Assembly: GCF_954871325.1 (NCBI RefSeq)
Contig: NC_088777.1
Span: 14,175,366 to 14,239,365 of the forward strand
Origin: Gordionus sp. m RMFG-2023
Lineage: Eukaryota > Nematomorpha > Gordioida > Chordodea > Parachordodidae
Reading direction: 5' to 3'
DNA: 64,000 bases
In this document: positions 1 to 11,275 of the stretch, piece by piece
Layout of the letters: the number at the start of each line of letters is the position of its first letter
Position numbering within the stretch: the stretch's first letter is position 1
Translations under genes and position numbers: made by a program
Notes under the pieces: model-generated
Told to the model about the DNA's origin: nothing
Databases searched by the model: none
What the model saw: only the letters and a program-made list of their open reading frames with translations

Positions 1-125
1 ATTATTCAATACTTTCACCTGCAACCCTAAATGAGAAAAAATTATGCGTGAATTCTTTCTTCATCAGATTCTAAACGACCGTCCATATTTGTCGCTTTTT
101 CATCAAAAAATAAAATGTCTTTGTA
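1..125 (+). pseudogene. Helitron Rep/helicase N-terminal fragment, left palindrome copy
   Basis: Read on the + strand this gives LFNTFTCNP, then after a stop REFFLHQI, NDRPYLS and FHQKIKCL. This follows the Helitron_like_N order (the LFITFTCNPxW block, then a DRPDLV...FHxKL block). It is the mirror copy of the right palindrome end and is cut by the window edge. A stop replaces the usual Trp after the NP motif. Confidence 0.6.
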
Positions 126-1220
126 ACATTTAGAATTATTTATTTTAAGAATTGGAAGATTATAATCGTTGTCAAATAAGAAAGGTTAGAAAAAAATGAT
201 ACTAAATCTTTATTAAATAATAAGTTAAAAATATAATCAAACTAAATTAATTTAAAAAAAATTAAAATAATATAAAAATTAAAATTAAAAATTATAATTA
301 ATTTCGTAAATTCATGATCTGTCCCTATACAAATATCCTCGAATATATATATACTTTTCTATAATTCATTTACATAATGTTTTACAAACAAACTGAAAAA
401 AATCTTGAACTTTCTTTAATTTGAATAATCATTCTTTTTTATTCATCTTTCTTTAAATCATTTGCATTCGAAATTTAATTCTTTTTTCTTGAGTAGATTT
501 GAATATCCTTCGGCTTTGTAATTTGGTTTAACAATTACAACACCCTTCCACTTAGATTAGTCCCACCATTCTGCGAGTATAGGCATGGTTCCCGATACAT
601 TCTTCTAGCTCTTTTAATTATATCTCGTTTTACTCCCACATTATCCTAGTCTTTGCTTGTTTCTAACGGTTTCTAGTAACTAATGACGGTAAACCACTGA
701 CGATAATTTGTCTGCGAGTAACGATGGTTTCCACGACTTCTTGTTCGATTTTTTATCTTATACTAAATTTTTGATAAGCAATTGGCTATAATTTGTCAAC
801 GATTAACGATAGCATCCTGGTCTTCTTGTCAATATATCCACTTTGCCTTAAGATCTCTTATACGATAATGATTTCTTGTATCTTTTGATCCAAAATAAAA
901 ATCCGATCTCTAATTGAGCTCGATTGCGGCATAAATTTTCTAATGACGAAAAGCCGTTTCTCTTTATGAAGATTTTTTGGTTAATCAACAACCTGATATT
1001 TTGCTAAATATTATCAACTTAAATAACAGTCAACCATATAAAAATTTATAACGAATTTCTTTTAGCTACATCGATCACTTGTACGTATAACGATCTCTTG
1101 TGACGCATTCTTTTTAGCTAAACGACTAATTCTCCGAAATACGACCATTAATATTGATACCATTGTTTTATTGCTCTTATTCTTTGTCTTAGTGTCGATA
1201 GTCATCTCATACATCCCCTT

Positions 1221-1619
1221 GGTGTTGTAATTGTTAAACCAAATTACAAAGCCGAAGGATATTCAAATCTACTCAAGAAAAAAGAATTAAATTTCGAATG
1301 CAAATGATTTAAAGAAAGATGAATAAAAAAGAATGATTATTCAAATTAAAGAAAGTTCAAGATTTTTTTCAGTTTGTTTGTAAAACATTATGTAAATGAA
1401 TTATAGAAAAGTATATATATATTCGAGGATATTTGTACAGGGACAGATCATGAATTTACGAAATTAATTATAATTTTTAATTTTAATTTTTATATTATTT
1501 TAATTTTTTTAAAATTAATTTAGTTTGATTATATTTTTAACTTATTATTTAATAAAGATTTAGTATCATTTTTTTCTAACCTTTCTTATTTGACAACGAT
1601 TATAATCTTCCAATTCTTA
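1221..1619 (+). repeat. Third copy of the ~400-bp R module inside the palindrome loop
   Basis: This stretch begins GGTGTTGTAATTG and ends CTTCCAATTCTTA. It is almost identical to 2507-2905 and to the reverse complement of 154-545. With the inverted copy at 154-545 it brackets the S' segment, so 154-1619 alone looks like an element with 400-bp terminal inverted repeats. No coding potential was seen. The rest of the loop (1620-1831) has a short repeat, CAGTCTAATTAACTCT, at about 1684 and 1791. Confidence 0.8.
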
Positions 1620-2934
1620 TTCTAATTTTTCAAAATGTTACAATGATGTTGGAGAGTGGAGGCGACAGGGCAATTTCAACAATTCAGTCTAATTAACTCT
1701 CCCACTAGCCTCAGCAATATAAATATCAATACCATATTGGTACAGAGGTGCCTTACAGCGATTGATCCAGGCTTTAGAAGATCAAAAGTCAGTCTAATTA
1801 ACTCTGAAAAGAGATTCTAAATAAAGGGGGAAGGGGATGTATGAGATGACTATCGACACTAAGACAAAGAATAAGAGCAATAAAACAATAGTATCAATAT
1901 TAATGGTCGTATTTCGGAGAATTAGTCGTTTAGCTAAAAAGAATGCGTCACAAGAGATCGTTATACGTACAAGTGATCGATGTAGCTAAAAGAAATTCGT
2001 TATAAATTTTTATATGGTTGACTGTTATTTAAGTTGATAATATTTAGCAAAATATCAGGTTGTTGATTAACCAAAAAATCTTCATAAAGAGAAACGGCTT
2101 TTCGTCATTAGAAAATTTATGCCGCAATCGAGCTCAATTAGAGATCGGATTTTTATTTTGGATCAAAAGATACAAGAAATCATTATCGTATAAGAGATCT
2201 TAAGGCAAAGTGGATATATTGACAAGAAGACCAGGGTGCTATCGTTAATCGTTGACAAATTATAGCCAATTGCTTATCAAAAATTTAGTATAAGATAAAA
2301 AATCGAACAAGAAGTCGTGGAAACCATCGTTACTCGCAGACAAATTATCGTCAGTGGTTTACCGTCATTAGTTACTAGAAACCGTTAGAAACAAGCAAAG
2401 ACTAGGATAATGTGGGAGTAAAACGAGATATAATTAAAAGAGCTAGAAGAATGTATCGGGAACCATGCCTATACTCGCAGAATGGTGGGACTAATCTAAG
2501 TGGAAGGGTGTTGTAATTGTTAAACCAAATTACAAAGCCGAAGGATATTCAAATCTACTCAAGAAAAAAGAATTAAATTTCGAATGCAAATGATTTAAAG
2601 AAAGATGAATAAAAAAGAATGATTATTCAAATTAAAGAAAGTTCAAGATTTTTTTCAGTTTGTTTGTAAAACATTATGTAAATGAATTATAGAAAAGTAT
2701 ATATATATTCGAGGATATTTGTATAGGGACAGATCATGAATTTACGAAATTAATTATAATTTTTAATTTTAATTTTTATATTATTTTAATTTTTTTTAAA
2801 TTAATTTAGTTTGATTATATTTTTAACTTATTATTTAATAAAGATTTAGTATCATTTTTTTCTAACCTTTCTTATTTGACAACGATTATAATCTTCCAAT
2901 TCTTAAAATAAATAATTCTAAATGTTACAAAGAC

Positions 2935-3282
2935 ATTTTATTTTTTGATGAAAAAGCGACAAATATGGACGGTCGTTTAGAATCTGATGAAGAAAGAATT
3001 CACGCATAATTTTTTCTCATTTAGGGTTGCAGGTGAAAGTATTGAATAATGAGGGCTTACCAAAGCAACGTACAATAGCCATCGTGCCCTGATAAAGCTG
3101 ATGCATATGCCTTGGCCAAGGGTAAAAGAAGACGAAATGATTCTTCTGCCAAGAGTTTCAGCATTAGCATCCTTCCCTAAAATAGCATTATGAATGCTTC
3201 GATAGAGTTCTGCGTATAATTTGGACTGATTATTACGTATAGAATTTAATCGAATCATTTCCTTTTTGGCATAACTTTCCAC
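2935..3282 (-). pseudogene. Helitron Rep/helicase N-terminal domain fragment
   Basis: On the minus strand one frame reads KLYAELYRSIHNAI, NAETLGRRII and SSSFT. A second frame continues PRHMHQLYQGTMAIVRCF, GKPSLFNTFTCNP, REFFLHQI and FHQKIKCL. This is the signature of the Helitron-like N domain ahead of the Rep (HUH) region of rolling-circle transposons. At least one frameshift (near the PSSFTGGPR motif) and one in-frame stop show it is dead. Only about 115 residues of a protein that is usually well over 1,000 remain. It sits at the outer end of the right palindrome arm, and its mirror copy starts the window. Confidence 0.75.
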
Positions 3283-3300
3283 GATATATTAGTGCAAAAG

Positions 3301-3630
3301 ACATTTGGATCTTAGAATAATATTCTCATCATCAAGGGCATAAAAAGAGATTCCGTTCTATATCGCTAAAATAAAAATAGATAAAAATAAAAAAAATTTG
3401 GAAACCTGCTTATATATTTAAAAATTTTTTTAAGTAAATTTAAAATTATTATTAATAGATGCTAGAGAAGTAAATTCTTATATTTAAATTAATTTTTTAA
3501 AAATAGCTAAAAATGAAGAAAATAAGTAATCTTTTTGAATATAAGTGTTTACTTCCTAGCAACTATTAATATTATTTTCAATATTGCCTATAAAATATTT
3601 AGAAGATTGCGAGATTTACAATTTTTAATG
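3301..3630. other. AT-rich stretch without recognised content
   Basis: I see no coding similarity, tRNA or clear repeat here. It separates the Helitron fragment from the homopurine tract. Confidence 0.5.
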
Positions 3631-4737
3631 GCAAGGGAAAAAAGGAGAAGGGAAGGAAAAGGGAAAGAAATATGTAAAGGAAAAGATAAATGTAAAAGGA
3701 AAAGAAAAAAATGTAAAGGGAAAGAAAAAATGAAAGGGAAAGGAAAGGAAAGGAAAAGTGAAGAAAGGGCAAGGTAATAAGAGCAATTAAAAGGGAAAGG
3801 AAGGAAAAAGGAAAGAAGGGAAAGGAAAAGAGAAGGAATGGGAAGGTAATAAGAGAAATTAAAAGAGAAAGGAAGGAAAAGAGGAAGAAAAAGGAATGTA
3901 GAAAAGAAATTAAAAGGGGAAGAGAATGGAAAGATGGGGAAAGGGAAAAACGAAAAAGAAAAATGGTAATGAAAGGGAAAGGAGAAGAGAAAGGAAGTGA
4001 GAAGAAAGAGGAAGTTAATAAGATAATTTTAAAAGGTATGGAAGAAAAAACGAAAGAAGGAAAGGAAAAGAGAAGAAAGGGGAAGGTAATAAGAGAAATT
4101 AAAAAGAGGAAGGAAAAGAGAAAGGAAAGGGAATGTGGATAGGAAATTAAAAAGGGAAGAGAAAAAAGGGAAAGAAAAGGGGAAAGGGAAAAAAGGAAAA
4201 TAAAAATAGTAATGAAAGGGAAAGGAATAGAGGAGAACAGAAAGAGGAAGGTAATAGGGGAAATTAAAAGGGAAAGGGAGGAAAAAAGAAAGAAGAGAAA
4301 GGAAAGGAAAGGAAAGGAGAAGAAAAGAGAAGGGAATGAAAAGGGGAAAGGAAAAGAAAGCAAATGAAAAAGGGTAATGAAAAGAAAAGAGGAAGAATAT
4401 GAGAAATTAAAAGGAAAAGAGAAATGATTATGGAAAGGAAATTAAAAAGGGAAAGAGAAGACAGAGGAAGAATAAGAGAAAAATTAAAAGAGAAAGAAGG
4501 GAAAGGAAAAGAAAAGAAAGGGGAAGGTGATAAGAGAAATTAAAAGGTAAAAGAAGGAAATGAGAAGGGAAAGGAAAAGTGTAAGGGAAAGGAAAAGTGA
4601 AAGTGAAATAAGGAATATGGAAAAGAAATTAAAAGGAAAGAGGAGAAAGGAGAAAGGAAAAGAAAAGGGGAAAAAAGGATAAAAGGAAAAGAAAAATGGA
4701 ATGAAAAGATAAGAAAAAGGTAAAGAAAGAGGGAAAG
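3630..4737 (+). repeat. Kilobase homopurine (GA-rich) satellite tract, left part
   Basis: The + strand is almost pure purine: irregular GGAAA/GAAAA/AAAGGG words punctuated by a recurrent GGTAATAAGAGAAATTAAAAG phrase about every 80-130 bp. Long open frames on either strand (for example 3599-4363 minus, all Phe/Ser/Leu) come only from this bias and are not genes. The tract continues at 8422-8700 after the inserted Gypsy element, so the original array was at least 1.3 kb. Such mirror-rich polypurine DNA can form triplex structures in vitro; that is known of the sequence class and not shown here. Confidence 0.9.
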
Positions 4738-4952
4738 TGTTATATAGAGATAACGGTGGTGAAAGATAACAGTGATGTTTTTTATTTATAATAAATTTAT
4801 TCTAAAACTAAAAATGATGCTAAAAATAAATATAAAATAAGGTATATGTATTATAAAAAAAACAATTTAAACGAAATACATAGTTAAAGGCTAACATGTT
4901 TAAAATAAAAACAATTTAAGTTAAAAATTTAAAAAGTCAATCTCGATTAACA
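4738..4952 (-). repeat. Gypsy-1 LTR (3' side of the element)
   Basis: This 215-bp LTR begins TGTTATATAG and ends GATTAACA. It holds two units of the 16-bp motif GATAACGGTGGTGAAA. The matching LTR at 8122-8416 has six. Confidence 0.88.
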
Positions 4953-5499
4953 TTCCCCTTCTTCTGAAAAGCCTTCCCATAATCCATCTGAGCTGTCATA
5001 GCAAGCTTGTCGTCCAAATGATTTATCATTTTGATTGTCAAGTTGTTGCATATGTCGTCTTAATCTTTGGCTTGTTTAAATCATAACTCGTAAGCTTCAT
5101 ATCTCAGTGGTTATTATTATCAATTTTTTTTAAAATTGTTATTATCATTATTATTCTCAAATAGGTTTTGGGATATATAAATAATCAGAGAATTGATCAA
5201 ATTTGGATGATAGAATAAAAAAAGGATGATAAATCAATAAGATTGTTAGATAATATTTTTAGCGTTTTAATTTTTTATTTTGCGTTTTCCAATTTAATTT
5301 TTCGCGTTTTAGTATTTAATTTAATTTTTCGTGTTTTAGTATTTAATTTATTTTTACATGTTTTAATATTCTAAGTTATATAATCTTTTAGATAAACAGG
5401 TTTTTGTCTACTTCGTATCGGTCTAGGAGTCGTTATTACAATATTTTTATCATTAGTTTTAATATTTTTGTCCACACTTCCGTTATTCTTAAAAGTGTC

Positions 5500-7760
5500 G
5501 TGGTATACATGAATCCCCTTGGCGTCAATATCATGACCCAGAAACCTCACTTTGTTTTAAAAAAATAAACTTTTGGCGATTAGGTATTAACCCGACTATA
5601 ATATTCTCTCAAAGACCTTTTTGATGTTGTTTAAATGTGCTTCATAGTTATTTCCAGTTATAAATAAGTCATCAATATAAAATAAGACATCTTTCATATC
5701 ACCAAAAATCTGATCCATGATTTGTTGGAATATAGCAGATTAAGTTTTCAACCCGAAAGGAAGTCTGGTAAATTGGTAGTATCCCTTATGTGTAGATATA
5801 GTCAAAAATTTTCTGCTATTTTTATCGATCGAAACTTGTAGAAAAGCATTTTTAAAATCGATTTTGGTAAATTTTTTCCTTCTGAAAGTTTAGCTATAAG
5901 ATCATTTATACGTGAGTGGGTATCTAAAGTTTTCGAAAGCTGGATTTATAGTGTCTTTAAAATCTGCGCAAAGCCTGATGCTCCCATCATCTTTGTATAC
6001 GGCGGTTATAGAACTCGCCCATCGCACATCATTTACAGGCTCAATAATTTTTTCGTGTATCCATCTATTCAGTTCTTCGCCCACAAGATCAATCTTTGAA
6101 TACGGTATACGTCTTGGTGGTATTATTTTAGGTTGGGCGTCACATCTTAAATGTAATTTGACATTTACTTTGTTAATTGGTTCGCTAGTCAATTTGGATT
6201 TTTAATCTTTAATAATATTGATTTCGTCTTCATAATTGGTGTCGACATTTCCTATGAATTTATTTAAAATATTTTTAAAGGCTGATCCAGATTCTTCCTA
6301 ATAACGCGTTCTTTCTTGACTCTAAAACTACTGCTAGTAAATATTTAGTGATTCCTTCATAACTTACTTTAACTTGAGTTGTCCAGATGATTTTAATCAA
6401 GTTTCCGTCGTAGGCTGTAAGCTGCAAACTGCATTTCTTCATTTCTCTTATACCAATTTTTTTAGCCATATCACGAGGTATGATGGTATACTTTGAGCCA
6501 GTGTCAACCTGCATAGTAGTAGTAACATTATTTAATTTCAAAGTAGTAATAAAAGCACTGTCATCACCTTTGTCTGTATTTTCAGCCAGGTTGTTGACAT
6601 TGAAATCATTCTCATTATTGTCTTTGGCAGTGCCAACTTTATTTTCCCCAACTTCTTCAATGTTCATATTACAATTATTGCTATCGTAGAAGTTTTGATT
6701 ATCATACTGGATTTATTTTCTTTGATTAAAATCCTTCCACCGATTACGATCGTCATATTCGATTTGTTTCTTTGGTTATCCTTATTATGCCACCTGTTGT
6801 TTCCTTCATAATTATTTGAATTGTTGTTATAAGATCGGTAATTATTATGATTTTGATGGTCACATTGAATCTGCCTCCTCTGATTTTAATTAAACCAGGC
6901 GTTGTTCCTACCATAGTTGTTGTTATAAGATTGATGATTATTATTATGAAAGTTTCTGTTGCTATTGTTATACCGATAATTGTAATTTTGATAGTTACTA
7001 TATCATTATACTGATTACTATAGTTGTTATTATTATAATTGTTATTGTTTCTAACGTTACTAAAATTCATATTCCTGTTATCGTTAACATTACTAAAATT
7101 GTTATCATCATAATTTCTATTCCTACTGTCAAAATTTTGCCTCGAATAATAATTAGGTCTATTATAGTTACTATTGATCTCATTCCTATTAGAAGTACTT
7201 TGGATATCTAAATTCTTATCATTATTTCTATTATTGTCATTATTTTTATTAAATTTTTTATCCCTACTAAAAACATAATTAACATTGTCACTTTCTGATT
7301 TAATGTTAATACTATCTAATTTTCTATTTCAATCATTTCGTCTAATGTGTAGTTAATATTTTTATTTTATTTAATTTATTTTTTATATTGTCATTTAAAC
7401 TAGATGTTCTCAATTTTTCTTTTATGCGATCATCATTAATAAAATTACATTGTCTACTTAATTTAGACAGTCTAAAACCAATCCAAAAAAAGATTCATTC
7501 AAACCTTGTGAAGCAAGGTTAAACTTCACAGTCAATATCCAAACATCTTGACTGGGTAATAAAATTTTAATTTTTTAATAATAATTTTATAATCTTTGAT
7601 ATCTTCCTTAGTATATAATGACTTAATTTTATCGTATAGGTCATCAGATAAATTGCTCATCAATGTTTCAATTTTTACTGAGTCGGATAAAATTGTTTGA
7701 GAGAAATAATCGTCAAGTCTCTCCAAATATATGTCCTTCAAGCATCCCTCCAACTTTGGG
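5500..7760 (-). pseudogene. Gypsy-1 gag-protease-RT remains
   Basis: Three parts are recognisable on the minus strand. Around 5530-6190 is N-terminal reverse transcriptase with the PPRRIPYS, WASSITAVYK and SIRLCADF blocks of Gypsy RT. Around 6290-6660 is an aspartic protease with VDTGSKYTIIP. Around 6700-7760 is an Asn-rich gag-like region of low complexity. No RNase H or integrase motif was seen between the RT and the left LTR. This is a fossil: many breaks, no intact product. Confidence 0.75.
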
Positions 7761-8121
7761 AACTTAACTTCCCTTTGGAGGATATGCTAATTTTATCATC
7801 CATAATGCAGATTTTTATTTTAAAAACTTTATTTAAATTAGCTAGATAAATATTGTTACTATTATGTATTCAATTTTTTTTTATCCAAATTGCAAATTTT
7901 CATTTTAAAATTTTATTTGCATTAGCGTAAAGATATATATTGTCGTTGTAAAGTCATATAAATTTTTTTTTTATTTTTGTGTCCTTAATATCAAATAATT
8001 TTTATAATATTACATAATTCCAAAAAATTTTTTTTTTTTATATTTATCAGCATATGCACAATATATATGGAATTTTTTTATATCTCACTGTGCGTGAGTT
8101 ATCATACAAAGCGGGGCACCA

Positions 8122-8416
8122 TGTTATATAGAGATAACGGTGGTGAAAGATAACGGTGGTGAAAGATAACGGTGGTGAAAGATAACGGTGGTGAAAGATA
8201 ACGGTGGTGAAAGATAACGGTGGTGTTTTTTATTTATAATAAATTTATTCTAAAACTAAAAATGATACTAAAAATAAATATAAAATAAGGTATATATATA
8301 TATAATATGTATTATAAAAAAAACAATTTAAACGAAATGCATAGTTAAAGGCTAACATGTTTAAAATAAAAACAATTTAAGTTAAACAAAATTTAAAAAG
8401 TCAATCTCGATTAACA
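8122..8416 (-). repeat. Gypsy-1 LTR (5' side) with expanded 16-bp minisatellite
   Basis: This 295-bp LTR matches 4738-4952. The extra length comes mostly from six instead of two copies of GATAACGGTGGTGAAA and a longer TA run. The TG...CA ends and the following GAAAG duplication define the borders. Confidence 0.88.
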
Positions 8417-8421
8417 GAAAG

Positions 8422-8700
8422 GAAGGTAAAGAAAGAGGGAAAGAAAGGACGAAAAGTGAAAGGAGAAGGAAAAAAAAAAAAAAGTAAGGAAAAGAAAAAT
8501 GGTAAGGAAAAAGGGAAGAAGGAAAAAGGAAAGAAATCTGTAAAGGAAAAGAGAAAATAAAAAGAGGTAAAGGGGAATAAAAGGAAAAAAGGAAGAGAAA
8601 GAGAAGAAAGTAATTAAAAGGGAAAGGATGGTAAATACGAAGAAAAAGGAAGGAAAATATAAAGAAAAAGGAATATGGAAAGTAAATTAATAAGGAAGGA
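8422..8700 (+). repeat. Homopurine satellite tract, right part
   Basis: This continues the GA-rich satellite of 3630-4737 on the far side of the Gypsy insertion, with the same GGAAAAG/AAGGGAAAG words and AATTAAAAGG interruptions. It ends where non-purine sequence (CTGCTATCTC) begins near 8708. Confidence 0.85.
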
Positions 8701-8708
8701 TGATTAAC

Positions 8709-8935
8709 CTGCTATCTCTTTCTTTGTTTGGCAATGACTGATTAATCAAAATTTGTACAATCTTAAGAGGAATTAAGACAAGGCAAGCTTTCTAAAATAA
8801 AAACAAAATATTAATATTAATAATGTACTGAACCTGCAGAGGAGCCAATATTAGGTTCAACTCTATAGCAATAATGGGAATATCATCAGATAATGGTAAA
8901 GCTAAAACAGATGTAATCTGAAATGTAAGAAAGTA
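8709..8935. repeat. Dispersed ~220-bp repeat, copy 1
   Basis: This aligns over its whole length with 12423-12645. Shared blocks include ATCTCTTTCTTTG, TTCTAAAATAAAAACAAAAT and ATTGGTAAAGCTAAAA-like words. The two copies bracket the Helitron and LINE block. No coding similarity was seen. It could be a MITE, a SINE or ends of a larger element. The identity (~75%) suggests an old pair. Confidence 0.7.
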
Positions 8936-8966
8936 TAAGTAAAACATGTTTAGAAAATTATAAAAA

Positions 8967-10060
8967 CTAGTAGAAAGCCCGTCAAAAATGACGGGGAATG
9001 AGATTTTTATTCATTTAGCTCACAATATTAGGAAGCATCCAAGATTTTATAATTTTAAAAAAGTTTATCAAGCCCAGCTCAACCCTTAATAATTTGTAAA
9101 AGATATTCCCAAGTCAGGTGCAAGCTAATATTAATTTTGAGGTTCCAAGCCCAGTACTACCCATTATAATTTTGAAAATTTTTTCCCGCCTCGGAGATAG
9201 TTTAATTTTTAATATCACATGAACGAGAAATATCTGATTTACCAATTAGTCTAATATCGAAAAAAAACATGTAAATTCCGTATTAAAGGAAACTGGAAGG
9301 CTTGGGCAACCACTTATTAGAAAATCATGACAAATAAACTAAAAATAATCGACTCTTATACTTTTTTGTTATATGATCAATTAAAATTATATCTAAAAAA
9401 TAAATTGTTGTTTATTATACAGGGTTATTGTTGTTTTTAGATAAATATAATGTATGTCTTGCATTTCCGAAATTATTTGTCAAAGAATTTGATAAGGGAT
9501 ATATATATTTTGATGTTAAGTAAAAAAAAAATGCAATCTATTTAAATTACAAAAATGTCATTAAACACTAATGAAACTTATATGCAAATTATTTATATAT
9601 TTTTTAAGATATTTTTTTTATTGACATATAAATTTAGGATAATTTTTTAAAAAAATAATGAAAATTAATTATTATGTATTTGATAAATTTAAGAGCAAAT
9701 CTTTGTTGACATTTTAATTTTCGATGAAAAAAGCGACAAAATAAATCTGGGCGGTCGTCTGGAAAGGAAATAATTAATGTATAGTTTTATATCATTTAGG
9801 GTTGTGGATGAAAGTAATAACGAATTAACAAAGCAGTGTACAAAACACATTACGTCCTGATAAAGATTATATGCCTATGCCTTGGGATACTGGTAAAATA
9901 AGAACGCAAAACGATATTTCTGTCAATGTCAGCATTGGTATCCCAACAGTCGTAAGTATTGTTATAAAGGCCACGACAGAACTATTTTCCATTAAAGTTG
10001 ATGAAATTGGCCGTACTGTACATTCAAGTTTGAACATTCTTCTAAATATTAATAAAAGTT
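8967..10060 (-). mobile_element. Helitron 3' part (hairpin + CTAG terminus and Rep fragment)
   Basis: Read on the minus strand the element ends with a hairpin, CCCGTCATTTTTGACGGG, followed by CTTTCTACTAG and then T. This is the Helitron 3' rule (hairpin roughly 10 nt before CTRR, inserted before T). A Rep N-terminal fragment (9700-10040) lies upstream in the same orientation, which supports the call. The middle (9020-9240) has degenerate repeats of a CAAGCCCAGCCCAA-type word. The 5' end was not found; it may lie near 10060, where LINE sequence begins. It is a decayed, internally deleted copy. Confidence 0.6.
9700..10040 (-). pseudogene. Helitron Rep N-terminal fragment
   Basis: Minus-strand frames give NADIDRNIVLRSYFTSIPRH and further on FPDDRPDLFCRFFHRKLKC. 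These match the GRRIILPSSFTGGPR and DRPDLVxRVFHxKL blocks of Helitron_like_N. At nucleotide level it is a diverged relative of 2935-3190. Frame changes between the blocks show it is not functional. The + strand reading frame at 9871-10074 is a shadow of this relic. Confidence 0.65.
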
Positions 10061-10200
10061 TCTCAGAGAATTAATAAAAACTTGGGTTTTATTTAAATTA
10101 GAATTGGTAAAGTCCCAAGTTTTTATACGATAGGTTAATAAAGATATGATGTAAGTTTTGAAAATTAGTCAATATAAATGCCTAAATAATTAAGGGATTT
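10050..10200 (-). pseudogene. Second, truncated LINE C-terminal copy
   Basis: On the minus strand 10050-10170 gives FKTYIISLLTYRIKTWDF and NKTQVFINSLRNF. This parallels ETWDNSRSNLHKAQIFINKS at about 10440-10510 in the neighbouring LINE. It is therefore a diverged second copy of the same post-RT region, cut off by the Helitron-like sequence on its left. Confidence 0.55.
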
Positions 10201-10434
10201 AGTAAAAATAATATTATTGTTATTAAATTTAATATTAAGATCTTATAGTAATATTGTTTTTTGTCTTAGGGGATTTATAGGAGATTGCATCCGAAATGGT
10301 ATTATGGTGATAATGTCTGAGAGTATGACATAGAAGTTCTATTTTTCTATAGGTAAAGCCTATAAAGAGGAAGAATATTGCAAGTGTTCAAAAGAATAAA
10401 GTTAGAAATAATAAGAGGATATTTAATGTTTAAG

Positions 10435-11275
10435 ATGTTTTTTAAAGATTTGTTAATAAAAATTTGAGCTTTATGCAGATTAGATCTGGAATTATCCCAT
10501 GTTTCAATTCCTTATGTTAGTAATGAGAGGATGAAAGATTTAAAGACATGTATTTTGAATTTGTTTGAGATAAGTTTTAAATTCCAGAATTTATTGAGGG
10601 AATAAAATTTTTTTGTGGCTTTTGTAATAGCAGATGAGATATTAGGATTAACTGAACCCTTAGAGTTGATTGTAATACGGTAGCTGATTTCCAGATATTG
10701 TTTAAAGTAGGGAAAAGAAGATTAGTGATGGTTTCTGGGAAGGCTTTTAATAATTCATTATGAATATTATCTGAAGTGGCTTTATATTTTTTCATGTTTT
10801 TGATAATGGTGATAAATTCTTGTTTATTTAAAGGAAAAGGAGTGGTTGTTAATAATTGGAGGGAAGAGAGGGATTTAGAATGGGGAATTTTATCATTGAA
10901 TAGGGATCTATAATGGTCGATAAAGATATTTAATTGGTCAGCAGGATTTTTTATTATGATCTTGCCTACTTTCAAATTATGAATTTTTTTGTCGTTGGAT
11001 GAGGTAATAAATTTTAACGTTTTAAAAGCGTTATATCATTTGAAAATTTAAATTCAGAAACGAGGTTAAGTTTAGATGAAATGTAATTCCGTTTATCCTT
11101 TCTGATAGACTTTTTGATTTGATTTAATATGGATTTGATAAGGGGTTCCTTTTTTAGTTTTTGCTGGTAAAGAGTAAATAAGTTGAGTAGTATGTGAACT
11201 GATCCAATCCGGATATAAGGTTTTGGTATTTAAATGTGGATTAGCCGAATTAATAATGGAGTTATGGATCATATG
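10435..11275 (-). pseudogene. LINE reverse transcriptase remnant (early and C-terminal parts)
   Basis: Minus-strand blocks follow the APE domain. WISSHT and LPAKTKKGTPYQI correspond to the linker. FIDHYRSLFNDK, KKYKATSDNIHNELLKAF and LNNIWKS match the first RT blocks. FILSSL and then TWDNSRSNLHKAQIFINKS match the C-terminal region. No YxDD motif was found, consistent with an internal deletion near 10560-10680. At least one frameshift lies near 10990-11060. Confidence 0.65.

Larger units (their letters stand above)
1..3050. repeat. Large near-perfect palindrome (1.2-kb arms, 0.6-kb loop)
   Basis: Bases 1-1219 are the near-perfect reverse complement of 1832-3050. The loop 1220-1831 contains a third copy of one arm segment (1221-1619, matching 2507-2905 directly and 154-545 inverted). 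The order is therefore R'-S'-R-loop-S-R, where R is ~400 bp and S ~670 bp. The left arm may continue beyond the window. The two arms agree almost base for base, so the duplication is recent or kept alike by conversion. The outer ~120 bp of both arms read as Helitron Rep coding sequence. An assembly artefact at a hairpin is possible. Confidence 0.9.
4738..8416 (-). mobile_element. Gypsy-type LTR retrotransposon fossil (short, broken)
   Basis: Complete at both ends: LTRs at 4738-4952 and 8122-8416 start TG and end CA, and the 5-bp direct repeat GAAAG flanks the element (4733-4737, 8417-8421). Read on the minus strand the parts run gag, protease, then part of reverse transcriptase. A purine tract (AGAAGAAGGGGAA) abuts the left LTR and a likely primer site (TGGTGCCCCGC) abuts the right one. 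At 3.7 kb it is shorter than typical autonomous Gypsy elements and carries only part of pol. It is broken, with many (around ten) breaks. The LTRs differ by only a few per cent outside a length-variable minisatellite, which suggests modest age. It inserted into the homopurine satellite. Confidence 0.88.

Noticed and set aside
3599-4363. 254-codon minus-strand open frame (Phe/Ser/Leu-rich) and its + strand counterpart at 3535-3777
   Set aside because: They are produced by the homopurine/homopyrimidine tract, with no domain and no support beyond strand bias.
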